DNA of 64,000 nt from Sphingomonas sanxanigenens DSM 19645 = NX02 (GCF_000512205.2 NZ_CP006644.1:2288520-2352519); one strand, 5' to 3'; counted from the first letter of the stretch, positions 8,780-18,405 are shown. The notes: generated by a model from the sequence alone, not told the origin. Numbers and translations are program-made.

Positions 8780-9205
8780 TCAGTTCGGCATGGTGATCGT
8801 CGCCGTCGCGGGATGATGCTTGTCGAGATGTTTCTTGATGATGCGCAGGTTCTTGCTGTTCGACCGATAGACGAAGTCGAACAGGTCCCCCACCAGCGGC
8901 ACGGCGCCGAGCACGGCGTCGAGGCCGACATTGCCGGCCATCCGCGTGAGCTGGAATTTCGACATGCCGAGGTTGCGGGCTTCCCAGACGATCCATGCGC
9001 CCATCGCCGTGGTCAATATGTCGCCCACCACGGGGATCAGCCCGACGATCGCGTCGAGACCGACCGGGCGATTGAGCCCGGGGATCACGACCAGCCGCTC
9101 GAGCAACATCTCCATCGCCTCGATCCGCTGGCGCACCGCTGCGGGATCGCGGCCGAGCGGCAGCGCATCGGCGAAACGATTGAACTCACGCGGCGAAACA
9201 GCCAT
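8780..9205 (-). CDS. DUF4112 small membrane protein
   Basis: The 141-residue product has the DUF4112 pattern: an N-terminal helix, then two similar halves, PVGLDAIVGLIPVVGDILTTAMGAWIVW and NVGLDAVLGAVPLVGDLFDFVYRSNSKN. Each half is an amphipathic glycine-rich hairpin, suggesting an internally duplicated inner-membrane protein. No function is established for the family. The start ATG at 9205 is fixed by AGGAGGAT just upstream; the longer in-frame extension to 9286 has no such site. It is convergent with ispE and lies downstream of two solute-binding-protein genes on the same strand. Confidence 0.85.
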   Translation of the reverse strand: MAVSPREFNRFADALPLGRDPAAVRQRIEAMEMLLERLVVIPGLNRPVGLDAIVGLIPVVGDILTTAMGAWIVWEARNLGMSKFQLTRMAGNVGLDAVLGAVPLVGDLFDFVYRSNSKNLRIIKKHLDKHHPATATITMPN

Positions 9206-9307
9206 CCTATCCTCCTGGCCGCGCGCCCGGGTGAAGGGAAGAGCGGCGACCCTCCGATGATCTTGGATGCCGGCGGCGATTTTCAAGATCGCGCCATCGC
9301 AACGCGT

Positions 9308-10786
9308 TCAGCGCCGGGGCGGTCGCAGTGCGGTGAGCGGGTGGATTGCGCGCGCATTCTCGCGATATTCGGAGAGGCGGGGGCTGACGAGCGACCAACG
9401 CAACGGGCGGGCGAGGGGGATGAACCATGCCGCCTCGCTTGCCGCGACCTCCCCCTCCGCGAGCAGGCGGGCGCGATCGTCCAGCGAGCGGGCGTTGCGG
9501 CCGAGCAATCTTTTGGCCTCGGCCTCGGGATCGCAGGCATAGCCGCGCGCGCAGGAAATCCGGTCGAGATACCAGCTCACGCTGTCCATTGGTGCCACCG
9601 AATCGATCAGCGCGAGGTCCGCCGGCTCGCCTTCCGCGACCGCGACGAGATCGACACCGATCCCGCGCCAGGACGCGCGCAGCCAGGCGAACAGCAGCCG
9701 AGCACCGGGGCCCGCGGGAAGCGCGAGGCGGAGCTGCGGCTGCGGCTTTTCTGCGCGCCATGCGGCGACACGCGTTGCAGCGATGCGCCGGCGCTCGGCG
9801 AGGTCGAGTGCGCCCCAGGTGGGCTGCGTCGGCGGCGTCGCGGAATCGAGCTGTTCGGGCGTGAGGCTCAGCATCGGCGCCCAGCCGCGAATGGCGTAAC
9901 GGCCGAGCAGGTCGCCGCGATCGAGCGCCATCGTCAAGGCGACGCGCGCATCATGGTCACCCAGGAGGCCGTCGCGGTTGAGCGCGGCCACGCCGAAAAG
10001 GCCCGGCGCCGGATCGACACGCAGCTGGCGCGCGGGCACGTTGGCGACCTGCGCATACATCAGCGTCGCGAAGGTGCCGCCAAGCACGAGATCGGCATCT
10101 CCGCGGCGAAAGCGGGCTACGGCACGCGACGCGGGCTCGCCCCGCATGCGCGCCTTATCCCAGGCGGCCGGAGGCGGCGTATCCGGATCGTCATCGGCGA
10201 TCGGCGACAACAGCAGCGCGCCTGCCGTGCTGCGTTCGATCCGCATCGGGCCGGTGCCGTCGCGCCCGGAAAGCAGCGCCATTTCCGGCTGGGCGAGCAG
10301 TTGCAGCAGGTTCGGTCGCGGCGTTTTCAGACGGATCTCGATGACGCGATCGGTCATCACGGCGATCTCGTCGACCACCTCGAACAGCCCACGATCGGGA
10401 TGGCTGCCGGTCCGCGCGATGGCCGCGCGCAGCCGGCGGGCGACGGCCTCGCTCGTCACCGCCGCGCCGTCGGTCCAATGCAGGTCGGCGAGACGGAAGA
10501 TGTAGCTGGTGCCATCCTCGGACACGATCCAGCGTTCGGCGAGCGCGGGTTCTATCTGGCCATTGGCATCGAAGCGCACCAGCCCCTGCGCGACGGCACC
10601 CAGCAACACGGCAGTGGGCGCAGTCGGCGCGGCGCGGGCCGGATCCGCGATCACGGCAGCAGGGCCGATCACGCTCACCTCGACCGGTCCGCCATCGTCA
10701 CGCTCGCATCCGGCGGTCGCAAGCACGGCCAAGAGCGTCAGCGCCGCGCGCATCGCCGGGTAGGAACGGAGGCTGCGGGCGGTCAT
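9308..10786 (-). CDS. Family 5 extracellular solute-binding lipoprotein (second of pair)
   Basis: The 492-residue protein has a lipoprotein signal (MRAALTLLAVLATAGC, lipobox LATAGC), so it should be membrane-anchored after Cys acylation. The body matches peptide/nickel-type SBP_bac_5: GLVRFDANGQIEPALAERWIVSEDGTSYIFRL, followed by LHWTDGAAVTSEAVARRL. The upstream gene encodes a paralogue, and this start codon (10786) abuts that gene's stop with no spacer. No permease or ATPase gene lies on either side, so partner transporter subunits must be elsewhere if they exist. The substrate cannot be read from sequence. A start at the internal ATG near 10753 would place the signal peptide at the very N-terminus. 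Confidence 0.85.
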   Translation of the reverse strand: MTARSLRSYPAMRAALTLLAVLATAGCERDDGGPVEVSVIGPAAVIADPARAAPTAPTAVLLGAVAQGLVRFDANGQIEPALAERWIVSEDGTSYIFRLADLHWTDGAAVTSEAVARRLRAAIARTGSHPDRGLFEVVDEIAVMTDRVIEIRLKTPRPNLLQLLAQPEMALLSGRDGTGPMRIERSTAGALLLSPIADDDPDTPPPAAWDKARMRGEPASRAVARFRRGDADLVLGGTFATLMYAQVANVPARQLRVDPAPGLFGVAALNRDGLLGDHDARVALTMALDRGDLLGRYAIRGWAPMLSLTPEQLDSATPPTQPTWGALDLAERRRIAATRVAAWRAEKPQPQLRLALPAGPGARLLFAWLRASWRGIGVDLVAVAEGEPADLALIDSVAPMDSVSWYLDRISCARGYACDPEAEAKRLLGRNARSLDDRARLLAEGEVAASEAAWFIPLARPLRWSLVSPRLSEYRENARAIHPLTALRPPRR

Positions 10787-12331
10787 TCAGCGGCTCATGA
10801 TCGTCAGGGTGCGCGACGGGTGTATGTTGGCGGGGTTATCGCGCCAACCCCCGACGCGCGGCGCGACAAGCGAGCGGCTGACGTAGAAATAGATCGGAAG
10901 GATCGGTGCGTCGCCTGCGAGAAGGATTTCGGCGCGGCGCATCGCCATCGCCCGCGCGCGGGGGGCGGCGATTGCCGTGGCGGCATCGAGCGCGGCATCG
11001 AACGCGGGGCTGGCATAGCCCGAATAGTTGATCGCCCCTGCATCCGAACGATGGACGGCAAGGAAATTCTCCGGCGCCGAGATATCGCCGATCCAGCCGG
11101 ACCGCGCGAGCGCGAAATCGCCACGCCTGAGGCTGGCGAAATGCAGCGTCCCCTCGCTGTTGAACAAGCGCGCTTCGACGCCCAGCGGCTGCCACATTGC
11201 GGCAAGCGCGATGGCGATGCGACGATGATCGGCATCGGTGTTGAAGCGGATGTCGAAGACCAGCGGGTTGTGCTGCCCGTAGCCCGCTGCGGTCAGCAAG
11301 GCCCGCGCGGCGGCGCGGCGGCGGTCGAGCGACCAGTGCGCCCATTCCGGCTGCCAGCGCGGCAGGCCGAGGCCCGGTGGCACCACGCCGAACGCGGGCA
11401 ACGTGCCGGACGCCAGCAGCGGCCCCGAGATCCACGCCCGATCGACCGTCATCGAAAGCGCACGCCTTACCCTGGCATCGTCGAAGGGCGGCCGCCGTGT
11501 GTTGAAAGCCAGATAATAGGTGCCCCGATAGGGTGCGACATGCACCGCACGTGGATCGCGATCGCGCAGCCAGGCGAGCCGCGCGGTGGGGATCTCGCCT
11601 ACCGTGTCGGCACCGCCGGTTTCGAACAGGCGCAACGATGCCAACCGGTCGTCCACTGGCCGCCACACCACCCGCGCCACCGGCGGCCGTCCGTCGTGCC
11701 AGGCCGGGTTGGCCTCGAGTGTCAGCCGTTCGTTGAGCGTCCACCCGCTCAGCCGATAGGCGCCCGATGCGACCAAGGGTCGTTCCGATGTCCAGCGCTC
11801 GCCGAGGGCGGCCATCCGGTGGAGCGGTAAAGCCGCCAGCGCGGGATGCGCCATCAGTTCGGGTAGAGCGGGCTGCGGGTGATGGAGATGGACCAGAACG
11901 GTATCGCCCTGCGCATCCATCGACCGGATCGCAGCGAACAGGGCGATCGTCGGCGCTGCGGTTCCGGCCGCGCGCAGGCGTTCCAGCACCGCGGGGAACA
12001 GCGCCGGCGTGATCGGCACGCCGTCCGAGAACCTCAGGCCTGCGCGGAGCCTGAAGCGCCACTCGAGCCCGTCGGGGGACATGCTCCATGTCGAAGCGAG
12101 GCCTGGCTCGGCCGTTCCCGCGGCGGTCATCCGGGTCAGCCCTTCGAACTGGTCGGAGGCGACGCGCAAGGAAGCAAGGTCGGACACTTTCTGCGGATCG
12201 AGTCCCTTCACCTCATCCTCGGTGACACGCACGAGCATGTCCTGCGGAAGCGCCTGGCGTTGCGGTGATCGGCAGCCCGTCGCCGTAGCGAGAGCCGCAA
12301 GAAGGGCAGCGATGGGGAAAAGGCGCGTCAC
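10787..12331 (-). CDS. Family 5 extracellular solute-binding lipoprotein (first of pair)
   Basis: This 514-residue SBP_bac_5 protein has a clear lipoprotein signal, [20 protein letters not shown]. The domain starts with [39 protein letters not shown], the classical DppA/OppA-type block, and [15 protein letters not shown] follows. Such proteins capture oligopeptides or other solutes for an ABC importer in the periplasm. It lies immediately upstream of a second, paralogous SBP gene. The arrangement, without transport genes, resembles sphingomonad loci where such SBPs are orphan. Substrate is unknown. Confidence 0.87.
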   Translation of the reverse strand: MTRLFPIAALLAALATATGCRSPQRQALPQDMLVRVTEDEVKGLDPQKVSDLASLRVASDQFEGLTRMTAAGTAEPGLASTWSMSPDGLEWRFRLRAGLRFSDGVPITPALFPAVLERLRAAGTAAPTIALFAAIRSMDAQGDTVLVHLHHPQPALPELMAHPALAALPLHRMAALGERWTSERPLVASGAYRLSGWTLNERLTLEANPAWHDGRPPVARVVWRPVDDRLASLRLFETGGADTVGEIPTARLAWLRDRDPRAVHVAPYRGTYYLAFNTRRPPFDDARVRRALSMTVDRAWISGPLLASGTLPAFGVVPPGLGLPRWQPEWAHWSLDRRRAAARALLTAAGYGQHNPLVFDIRFNTDADHRRIAIALAAMWQPLGVEARLFNSEGTLHFASLRRGDFALARSGWIGDISAPENFLAVHRSDAGAINYSGYASPAFDAALDAATAIAAPRARAMAMRRAEILLAGDAPILPIYFYVSRSLVAPRVGGWRDNPANIHPSRTLTIMSR

Positions 12332-12393
12332 CCTATCCTGTTAGCGCTGGCGACACGCTTCATCCATCGCCGCGAGGACGATCGCTGTAAGCG

Positions 12394-12591
12394 TCAGGCC
12401 TTGCGGCGCTCCTCGCGCGCACGGTCATGCGCCTCTTTGCCGAGATCGTGCGGCCCGCCGAGCGGCATCCCCGATACGGGGCGGCCGACAGACGGATCCG
12501 CGGTCTGCGCCGCAGCGCCGACCGCGTTCACCGCGTCGTCTTCATTCTCGATCGCGTCCTCGGCCTCATCCGGTTTGGTATCGCCCATCAT
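12394..12591 (-). CDS. Small acidic hypothetical protein
   Basis: The 65-residue product is hydrophilic and acidic at the N-terminus (DEAEDAIENEDDAVNAVG) and basic at the C-terminus (KEAHDRAREERRKA), with a central PVSGMPLGGPHDLG. No membrane segment or known domain is visible, and the composition suggests a disordered protein. A GGAG-type site lies just before the paired ATGATG start, either of which may be used. It lies between the flavoprotein and SBP genes on the same strand. I do not recognise a function. Confidence 0.6.
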   Translation of the reverse strand: MMGDTKPDEAEDAIENEDDAVNAVGAAAQTADPSVGRPVSGMPLGGPHDLGKEAHDRAREERRKA

Positions 12592-12653
12592 CCTTGCTCC
12601 TTGCTGTTTCCAGACAAGCGCGCAGGGTGGGAGCGAGTTCCCTCACGCGCGGA

Positions 12654-13895
12654 TCAGCCGGCGGGTACCAGCATCTTGAGCGGCACCGTCGCGTCGGCAA
12701 GCGCGGCTCGGTCGGGGCCAAGTCCGCCCACCACAAGCGCGCGGCCCTGGACATAGTCCTTGGTTGCGTTGACGCAGTCGAGCGCGATCACCTTACCCGC
12801 CTTCAGGTAGACGACGGAGAAAGAGCGCGTTGCAGGATCGCCGCGCAACACCGCCTCGTCATGCCCCACCGACAGGCCCACGGTCTGGAGCCGCAGATCA
12901 TATTGATTCGACCAGAACCAGGGCACGGCGTTATAGGACTGCGGCTCGCCGGCGATATCGCGGGCCGCGGTCGCCGCCTGGTCGTTGGCGTTCTGGACCG
13001 ATTCGACCCGCATCTGAGCACCGCCCGCGAAGCCATTGAAATGCGCGGCGCAATCGCCGATCGCATAGACGTCCGGCAGGCTGGTACGGCAATATTCGTC
13101 GACGTCCACGCCATTGCCACCGGCCGCGCCAGCCTCCAGCAGCGGGCCGACCGCAGGCACGATGCCGATGCCGACGATGACGAGCTGGGCCGGCACCACG
13201 CTGCCATCGGCCAGCACCGCGCCCGACACGCGGCCATCGCTGCATGCGAGCGATTCGACGGTGACGCCGGTGCGCAGATCGACGCCGTGCGCACGATGTT
13301 CTTCTTCATAGAAGCGCGACAGCTGCTCCCCGGCGACGCGCGCCAGCACCCGATCGAGCGCCTCGAGCAGCGTCACCTTCTTGTTGAACTTGCTCAGCAC
13401 TGCCGCAGCTTCGAGGCCGATATAGCCGCCGCCGATCACGACCGCCTCGGTGACCGCGGGGAGCTCTTCCACGATCTTGTCGACATCCTCACGGTTGCGC
13501 ACCGAATGGACGCCGATGGCGTCGCCGCCCGGACACGTCAGGCGACGCGGCGTGCCGCCCGTCGCCCAGATCAGCTTGCCATAGCCGACCACCGCGCCAT
13601 CGCTCAGCGTCACGCTGTGCGCCTTGGGATCCACTGACGCGACACGGCGCCCGAGCAGCAGATCCACGCCGCGTTCGCCCCAGAAGGCCTGGGGCCGAAT
13701 CAGGATGCGCTCGAATGACTTGTCGCCGGAGAGATAATCCTTGGAAAGCGGCGGCCGTTCGTAAGGGGGCTCGTTCTCGTCGCCCAGCAACGCGATCGTG
13801 CCTTCGAACTTGAGCTGGCGGAGCACCACCGCCGCCTGCGCGCCACCATGCCCGGCGCCCACGATCAGCACATCATATTTGTCTCGAACGCTCAA
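12654..13895 (-). CDS. FAD-dependent ferredoxin/rubredoxin-type NAD(P)H reductase
   Basis: The ~413-residue flavoprotein has two dinucleotide folds: [20 protein letters not shown] at the N-terminus for FAD, and [19 protein letters not shown] at about residues 150-170 for NAD(P)[13 protein letters not shown] carries the FAD-binding aspartate. [12 protein letters not shown] is the hallmark of the ferredoxin/putidaredoxin reductase family, which feeds electrons to P450s, dioxygenases or other oxygenases through a small Fe-S protein. No ferredoxin or oxygenase gene is adjacent, so the partner is unknown. The start was set at TTG 13895 because the Rossmann motif should lie near the N-terminus and GGGAGAG precedes it; an ATG at 13979 is 28 codons upstream. 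Confidence 0.9.
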   Translation of the reverse strand: MSVRDKYDVLIVGAGHGGAQAAVVLRQLKFEGTIALLGDENEPPYERPPLSKDYLSGDKSFERILIRPQAFWGERGVDLLLGRRVASVDPKAHSVTLSDGAVVGYGKLIWATGGTPRRLTCPGGDAIGVHSVRNREDVDKIVEELPAVTEAVVIGGGYIGLEAAAVLSKFNKKVTLLEALDRVLARVAGEQLSRFYEEEHRAHGVDLRTGVTVESLACSDGRVSGAVLADGSVVPAQLVIVGIGIVPAVGPLLEAGAAGGNGVDVDEYCRTSLPDVYAIGDCAAHFNGFAGGAQMRVESVQNANDQAATAARDIAGEPQSYNAVPWFWSNQYDLRLQTVGLSVGHDEAVLRGDPATRSFSVVYLKAGKVIALDCVNATKDYVQGRALVVGGLGPDRAALADATVPLKMLVPAG

Positions 13896-14034
13896 ATCGC
13901 TCTCCCACCCTTCGGCCCCGCGGCCTGCCATCTGCGCGCATAATGGCACTTCGCGTTCAACGCCAGTTGACCGGCACATCGGCTATGCCTATAGGCGCGC
14001 TTCTTCCGGCGCTGGCCGCCGGATTTGCCCGTGG

Positions 14035-14111
14035 GGCGGAGTAGCTCAGCTGGTTAGAGCAGCGGAATCATAATCCGCGTGTCGGGGGTTCAAGTCCCTC
14101 CTCCGCTACCA
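14035..14111 (+). tRNA. tRNA-Met (anticodon CAT)
   Basis: A complete 77-nt cloverleaf with encoded CCA can be folded. The acceptor stem is GGCGGAG (14035-14041) with CTCCGCT (14101-14107), and discriminator A is at 14108. The D arm is AGCTCAGCTGGTTAGAGC, the anticodon stem-loop is GCGGAATCATAATCCGC with CAT, and the T arm is GGGGGTTCAAGTCCCTC. The first acceptor pair is G-T. The sequence resembles elongator tRNA-Met rather than the initiator; a CAT anticodon could also be the Ile2 species, which is less likely. Confidence 0.92.
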
Positions 14112-14285
14112 TTCTATCTCTCCGATCGGCGGAAAAATTGCGGCCCTGGCGGCTGCAACTCGGGTCGACACGCCGCCCAAGCGTCAAAATGCTTAACCGA
14201 TGTTGATCCTGCCGAACTTCGCCCGGCGTGAGTGGAACCGTCGGCCGCGCAGTTCGTCGATTTCCGGAGTAAATGGGAGGCATCG

Positions 14286-14516
14286 ATGGACAGCGAGGAT
14301 TCTGCCCCGGCGGAGACGCTCGATGCGGATCATGTTCCGCCTTACCGGCACTATGTCATCCGTGCACAGGCAAGTATCGATGCCGCCAGGGCCGAAACAT
14401 TGCCGCATCGCATGCGCATTCATCTCCAGGCTGCCCGGCAATGGACCGCGCTTGCCGAAAAGGCCGCCTTTGTCGAACGGCGGCGGTCGTCACGCGACAG
14501 GGGCGACCAAGGCTAG
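14286..14516 (+). CDS. Small conserved hypothetical protein
   Basis: The 76-residue product is helical: an acidic N-terminus (MDSEDSAPAETLDADHV), then HYVIRAQASIDAARAETLPHRM and HLQAARQWTALAEKAAFVE, ending in a basic tail. It has no transmembrane segment and no recognised catalytic motif. GGGAGG is well placed before the ATG at 14286; a GTG at 14232 would extend it but lacks support. Its stop overlaps the stop of the convergent Crp-like gene through the shared palindrome CTAG. Function unknown. Confidence 0.6.
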   Translation: MDSEDSAPAETLDADHVPPYRHYVIRAQASIDAARAETLPHRMRIHLQAARQWTALAEKAAFVERRRSSRDRGDQG

Positions 14517-15295
14517 GCCGCCGTCATCCGCCGGCTCGTGCCGAACAGCGCGTAGATCCGGCGCAACAGATCCTCGGGCAGGCTCAGATAGAGCGGATCG
14601 AAGCCTGCAAGCGTGCGCAACCCCGGCCAGTCCACGATCTCGATCATGCGCGAACGCCACGCCAGCAGGCGCCGTTCGCGCAGCTGCGCGATCATGCGGT
14701 TGACGTGCACCGAGGTCATGCCCGTCGTCTCGCCAAGCTGGCTCTGCGTCAGCAGGAACGGGAAGCTCTGGCCGTTGGCCAGCCCGATCGCCGCGTATCG
14801 CACCGCCAGCTCGCAGATCAGGTGGGCAACCCGCGCCGCAGCGGGTCGGTGACCGACGTTGATCACCCAGGTCGCCAGGATGGCCGCATCGACGACGCAA
14901 TCCCGCCAGAATGCGCGGCCCAGTTCCGGAAGCTCGTCGGCCGTGCGCTTCAACGCCATGTGAGGGACACGGACGATCGTGGTGCGTCCTATGGCCTGCA
15001 GCGCCGACGTCGCCGCGGGCGATACCACCGAATGAAGATCGACCATGTCGCCCGGAACATGGAGCGCGGTGATCTGACGCTCACCATCTGCCGTTTGCGC
15101 GAATCGACCGACAAGCCCATCGGTGACGAGGCAGGCGTGGGTGGTGTGGTCGCCGAGCCGCACGAAATCGCGATTCGCACTCACCTCGACCAAATCGCAC
15201 GGCAATGCCAACACGGCATCGCGTTCGCGGGTGCTGAGTTCGGATCGCATCAGCAGGCGATCGAGCCATTGGTTCAGCGCTTTTCGGTACTTCAT
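14513..15295 (-). CDS. Crp/Fnr-family transcriptional regulator (paralogue A)
   Basis: The 260-residue protein has an N-terminal cupin effector domain (LVEVSANRDFVRLGDHTTHACLVTDGLVGRF; TALHVPGDMVDLHS) and a C-terminal winged helix with LTQSQLGETTGMTSVHVNRM as the helix-turn-helix. The FNR cysteine cluster is absent, and the GExALL..R..A cyclic-AMP pocket is not visible, so the signal is unknown. It is divergent from a second, clearly homologous regulator (15599-16372) across a 303-bp gap. The two share long identical blocks, including HACLV..GLVGRFAQTA and GMTSVH.NRM, so they arose by duplication. Confidence 0.88.
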   Translation of the reverse strand: MKYRKALNQWLDRLLMRSELSTRERDAVLALPCDLVEVSANRDFVRLGDHTTHACLVTDGLVGRFAQTADGERQITALHVPGDMVDLHSVVSPAATSALQAIGRTTIVRVPHMALKRTADELPELGRAFWRDCVVDAAILATWVINVGHRPAAARVAHLICELAVRYAAIGLANGQSFPFLLTQSQLGETTGMTSVHVNRMIAQLRERRLLAWRSRMIEIVDWPGLRTLAGFDPLYLSLPEDLLRRIYALFGTSRRMTAA

Positions 15296-15598
15296 CTCGA
15301 ACGGCCTCTCCCGTCAGTGTCTCCTTGGCCTGCGATCATGCGACCGCGCATTCGCGGGGATCGATCACGCCTGTGAAACGAGATCGGTCGTCCACGAGTT
15401 CCCGGCTCGTCGCCGCCAAGTGCGGCGAGCAATGCGATGTACCGGATGTACAACGACAATTTTCGGCGACGTGGCTTCGCCAGAACAATCCCTTCTGATC
15501 GAAGCCGCGATAACATTTGTTGAAGCCAGAATCGGCAGGCGGATGCTTTCGAACTTCCGGATGCGGGGCGTGATTGCCTCGACGATCCTGGAGACGGC
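15296..15598. other. Intergenic region between divergent Crp/Fnr paralogues
   Basis: This 303-bp gap must hold the promoters of both regulators. It has a short direct repeat, GATGTACCGGATGTAC, near 15435-15450, but I see no convincing FNR/CRP-type TTGAT-N4-ATCAA palindrome and no small gene. Both genes start at its edges. Confidence 0.5.
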
Positions 15599-16372
15599 AT
15601 GCAGGTTGCGAAGCATTTACCCGCGTTACGATTATGGCTGGAACGGCTGCAGATGCGGTCAACGTTGAGCGATGAGGAACGGAACGCGATCCTTGGGCTG
15701 CCGTGCGAGTTCATCGATGTCGCCGCGAACCATGATTTCATTCGTCTGGGTGAAAATAGCCGTCATGCCTGCCTCGTCGCGGAGGGCCTGGTGGGACGGT
15801 TCGCGCAGACCGCGGCGGGTGCACGCCAGATTTTCGCGCTGCACATCCCCGGGGACATGGCCGACCTTCATTCGCTCGTCGCGCCGGAGGCGAGCACGGG
15901 GCTTCAGGCCCTGTCCCGCTCGACGATGCTTGCCGTTCCGCACGCGGCGCTGTTGCCGCTGCTCGATCTCTATCCCGGCATCGGCCGCGCGTTCTGGCGC
16001 GACAGCATTGTCGACACATCCATCCTGTCGACGTGGGTGCTCAACCTCGGATGCCGATCGGGCGGCGCCCGACTTGCGCATCTGCTGTGCGAGATGGCGG
16101 TGCGTTATGCGCTGATCGGGCGCGGGCGCGACCTGCGCTTCGACCTTCCTGCCACCCAGCTCCATCTCGCCGAATGCACCGGCATGACGTCCGTCCACCT
16201 CAACCGGATGATGATGGAATTGCGCGGTCGGGGGCTCGTCCGCACGCGAACGCCGAAGATCGAGATCATCGACTGGAAGGGGCTGACAGAACTCGCCGGG
16301 TTCGATGCCGGTTATCTCTGCCTGCCGTCATCCGCGGCGGAGCAGGTGCGGCTGGCGCTGCGGGTGCGCTGA
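15599..16372 (+). CDS. Crp/Fnr-family transcriptional regulator (paralogue B)
   Basis: The 257-residue regulator has the same layout as its divergent neighbour: an effector domain containing FIDVAANHDFIRLGENSRHACLVAEGLVGRF and FALHIPGDMADLHSLV, then a winged helix with ATQLHLAECTGMTSVHLNRMMMELR. It has no Fe-S cysteine cluster near the N-terminus, so it is not an oxygen-sensing FNR. Similarity to the 14513-15295 product runs along nearly the whole length, so both may recognise related sites, perhaps in the gap between them. The ATG at 15599 matches the paralogue's start position by alignment. Targets are unknown. Confidence 0.88.
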   Translation: MQVAKHLPALRLWLERLQMRSTLSDEERNAILGLPCEFIDVAANHDFIRLGENSRHACLVAEGLVGRFAQTAAGARQIFALHIPGDMADLHSLVAPEASTGLQALSRSTMLAVPHAALLPLLDLYPGIGRAFWRDSIVDTSILSTWVLNLGCRSGGARLAHLLCEMAVRYALIGRGRDLRFDLPATQLHLAECTGMTSVHLNRMMMELRGRGLVRTRTPKIEIIDWKGLTELAGFDAGYLCLPSSAAEQVRLALRVR

Positions 16373-16378
16373 ACCGGT

Positions 16379-17380
16379 TCAGCGCTCCAAGGCCGTCAGC
16401 AAGTCGCGGTGGAAGCGATCGGGCGCCTGGATTTGCGGCGCATGGCCGAGATCGGGGTAGGTGATCAGCGCGGCGCCGGGAATGCGCTTCGCCGTCTCGC
16501 GCGCGAGCACCGGATAATCGCCCAGCGTCGCGGCCAGTGCCTTGTCCGAACGATCCTTGCCGATTGCGGTATTGTCCTTTTCGCCCACGATCAGCACGGT
16601 GGGGATAGCGATCCGCCCGAGTTCGTGGACCACGGGCTGATTGAAGACCATGTCCGATGTGAGCGCCTGGTGCCAGGCAATGGTCGCGCCGTCTGCGCCG
16701 GCGTACATCGAGGCCAGCATCTCCACCCAACGATCATAGTCCGCTCGCCATGTGCCGGCGTAATAGGTGCGTTGCTGATAGGCGCGGATCGTCGCCGCGC
16801 TGGTCTTGCGTTCGCCAGCGAAAAGCTGATCGACGGTCGCGTTGGGGACACCCTTGGCGCGCCAGTCCTCCAGCCCGATCGGATTGACCAGCACCAGTTG
16901 GGAGACCGCGTCGGGATATTGCAGCGCATAGCGGATGGCCAGCATTCCGCCCATCGAATGACCGATAAGGATCGGCTTCGCCACGCCCAGCGCGTCGAGC
17001 AGCGTCTTGCTGTTCGCCGCCAGCGTGTGAAGACCATATTGATAGCGGTCCGGCTTGGTCGACTTGCAGAACCCGATCTGGTCGGGCGCGATCACGCGAT
17101 AGCCGGCGGCTGTCAGCGCACGGATCGTTCCCTGCCACGCACCCGCGCAGAAATTCTTGCCATGGAGCAGCACTGCCGTTCGGCCATTGGGACGTTCGGC
17201 AGGAACATCCAGATACGCCATCTCCATCGCAACACCCTGGCTGGTGAAGCTGTGGCGCTGGACCGGCCAGCCATAGTCGAAATCTGCGAGCATCGAGTCT
17301 GCCCGCGCCGCCCCGGGCGTCGCGGCGCATGCAAGGCCGAAGATGGCCATCGACAGAAGGCGGCGGCGTTTCAGCGGCAT
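16379..17380 (-). CDS. Exported alpha/beta hydrolase
   Basis: The ~333-residue protein has a basic, Tat-like or Sec signal region (MPLKRRRLLSMAIFGLACAATPGAARA) and then an alpha/beta-hydrolase fold. AVLLHGKNFCAGAW carries the oxyanion-hole HG motif, ILIGHSMGGMLAIRYAL the nucleophile elbow with the catalytic serine, and YPDLGHAPQIQAP the catalytic histidine near the end. It probably hydrolyses an ester or a related bond outside the cytoplasm; the substrate is not apparent. The ATG at 17380 places the signal peptide first; a further in-frame start at 17488 would bury it. It converges on the Crp paralogue B gene. Confidence 0.88.
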   Translation of the reverse strand: MPLKRRRLLSMAIFGLACAATPGAARADSMLADFDYGWPVQRHSFTSQGVAMEMAYLDVPAERPNGRTAVLLHGKNFCAGAWQGTIRALTAAGYRVIAPDQIGFCKSTKPDRYQYGLHTLAANSKTLLDALGVAKPILIGHSMGGMLAIRYALQYPDAVSQLVLVNPIGLEDWRAKGVPNATVDQLFAGERKTSAATIRAYQQRTYYAGTWRADYDRWVEMLASMYAGADGATIAWHQALTSDMVFNQPVVHELGRIAIPTVLIVGEKDNTAIGKDRSDKALAATLGDYPVLARETAKRIPGAALITYPDLGHAPQIQAPDRFHRDLLTALER

Positions 17381-17432
17381 AGGGCGCACGCCGCAATCAA
17401 CGGGACGCCGTCTGATATCGCCGTTCCCGGGA

Positions 17433-18386
17433 TCAGAAATCATAGACCAGCGAGGCCCGGCTCGTCGTGTCGAGCTGCCTGCGCTCATTGGTGGGTTGGC
17501 TTTCGAACTGGACGTTGTAGCTGAACTGCGCGGAGAGCGGGCCGAACAGTTTCGCCTTCAGCGCGGTCTGGCCGATCAACGAACTGTTGATGTGGTCCGC
17601 ATAGAGCGACAACTCATGATCGAGGCTGACGCTCCGACTGATCTTCCACGCGAAGTCGATCGAACCGCGTGCGGCGATCGCGGTTTCCGTCGATGCCTCG
17701 ACATAATTCGTATAGCGGACCGCCGGGCCGGCCTCGAGATCGAGGGTCACGTTGCCGTCTAGCGCACGATAGCCAAGACCGAGCGATGCGGAATAGCGGG
17801 CGGCATAGCCGAGGAAGCGGTCGTTCTCATATTGGAGAAGGCCAACGGCATAGCCCTTGCGCGCGAATTTATAGTTCGCCTCCAGCGAACCCGTGTAACG
17901 TTCCCGCGACGTAACGCCGGCGCTTTCCTGATAGTCGGCAGTGGCGGCGGCATTGTTGCGCCAGCGCAGCCCATCCCGATGCACCCGCACCGCGCCGCTC
18001 ACGCCGGCATTGTCGGTGTTGCCGGTCGTGCGGAAGCCGCCCAGCTCGACCTGACCATCCCACAACTCATAGATCGGCGCGTCGCGCACCTTGGCGAGTT
18101 GCGCCGCCACCCGCGCCTTCTTGCGGTTGTCCGCCATCGCCTGGAACTGCTTGGCGCGATCCGGAGACTGGACGGAGGCGAACTTCACGATCGCGTCCAT
18201 CTCCGTATCATTGCCCTTGTCGACGGCACGTTCCACCATCTGCAGCAAGGGATCCGCGGCCGGGGCCTCAGGTGGATCCTCCGGCCTGGCTTCGGCATCG
18301 ACGGCGCCCTTCAGCGCCAATTGCGCGAAGGCAGGGTGCGCCGCGGCGATCGCGATAAACGCAACGATCCAGCGGGTAGGCCGCAT
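17433..18386 (-). CDS. DUF481 outer-membrane beta-barrel protein
   Basis: The 317-residue protein has a cleavable signal (MRPTRWIVAFIAIAAAHPAFAQ). A charged helical linker follows (about residues 25-110), then a C-terminal domain of alternating strands: WDGQVELGGFRTTGNTDNAGVSGAV, YTGSLEANYKFARKGYAVGLLQYENDRFLGYAARYSASLGLGYRAL, ending RASLVYDF. The terminal phenylalanine and strand pattern fit insertion by the BAM complex. DUF481 barrels resemble salt-inducible outer-membrane proteins, but their role is poorly defined. The gene lies upstream of, and on the same strand as, the hydrolase at 16379-17380. Confidence 0.85.
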   Translation of the reverse strand: MRPTRWIVAFIAIAAAHPAFAQLALKGAVDAEARPEDPPEAPAADPLLQMVERAVDKGNDTEMDAIVKFASVQSPDRAKQFQAMADNRKKARVAAQLAKVRDAPIYELWDGQVELGGFRTTGNTDNAGVSGAVRVHRDGLRWRNNAAATADYQESAGVTSRERYTGSLEANYKFARKGYAVGLLQYENDRFLGYAARYSASLGLGYRALDGNVTLDLEAGPAVRYTNYVEASTETAIAARGSIDFAWKISRSVSLDHELSLYADHINSSLIGQTALKAKLFGPLSAQFSYNVQFESQPTNERRQLDTTSRASLVYDF

Positions 18387-18405
18387 GTCGCTACTCGGTC
18401 TCCGT

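Noticed and set aside
8729-11830. A 1033-codon + strand open frame opposite the solute-binding genes
   Set aside because: Low-complexity antisense frame; the minus-strand frames have lipoprotein signals and SBP motifs.
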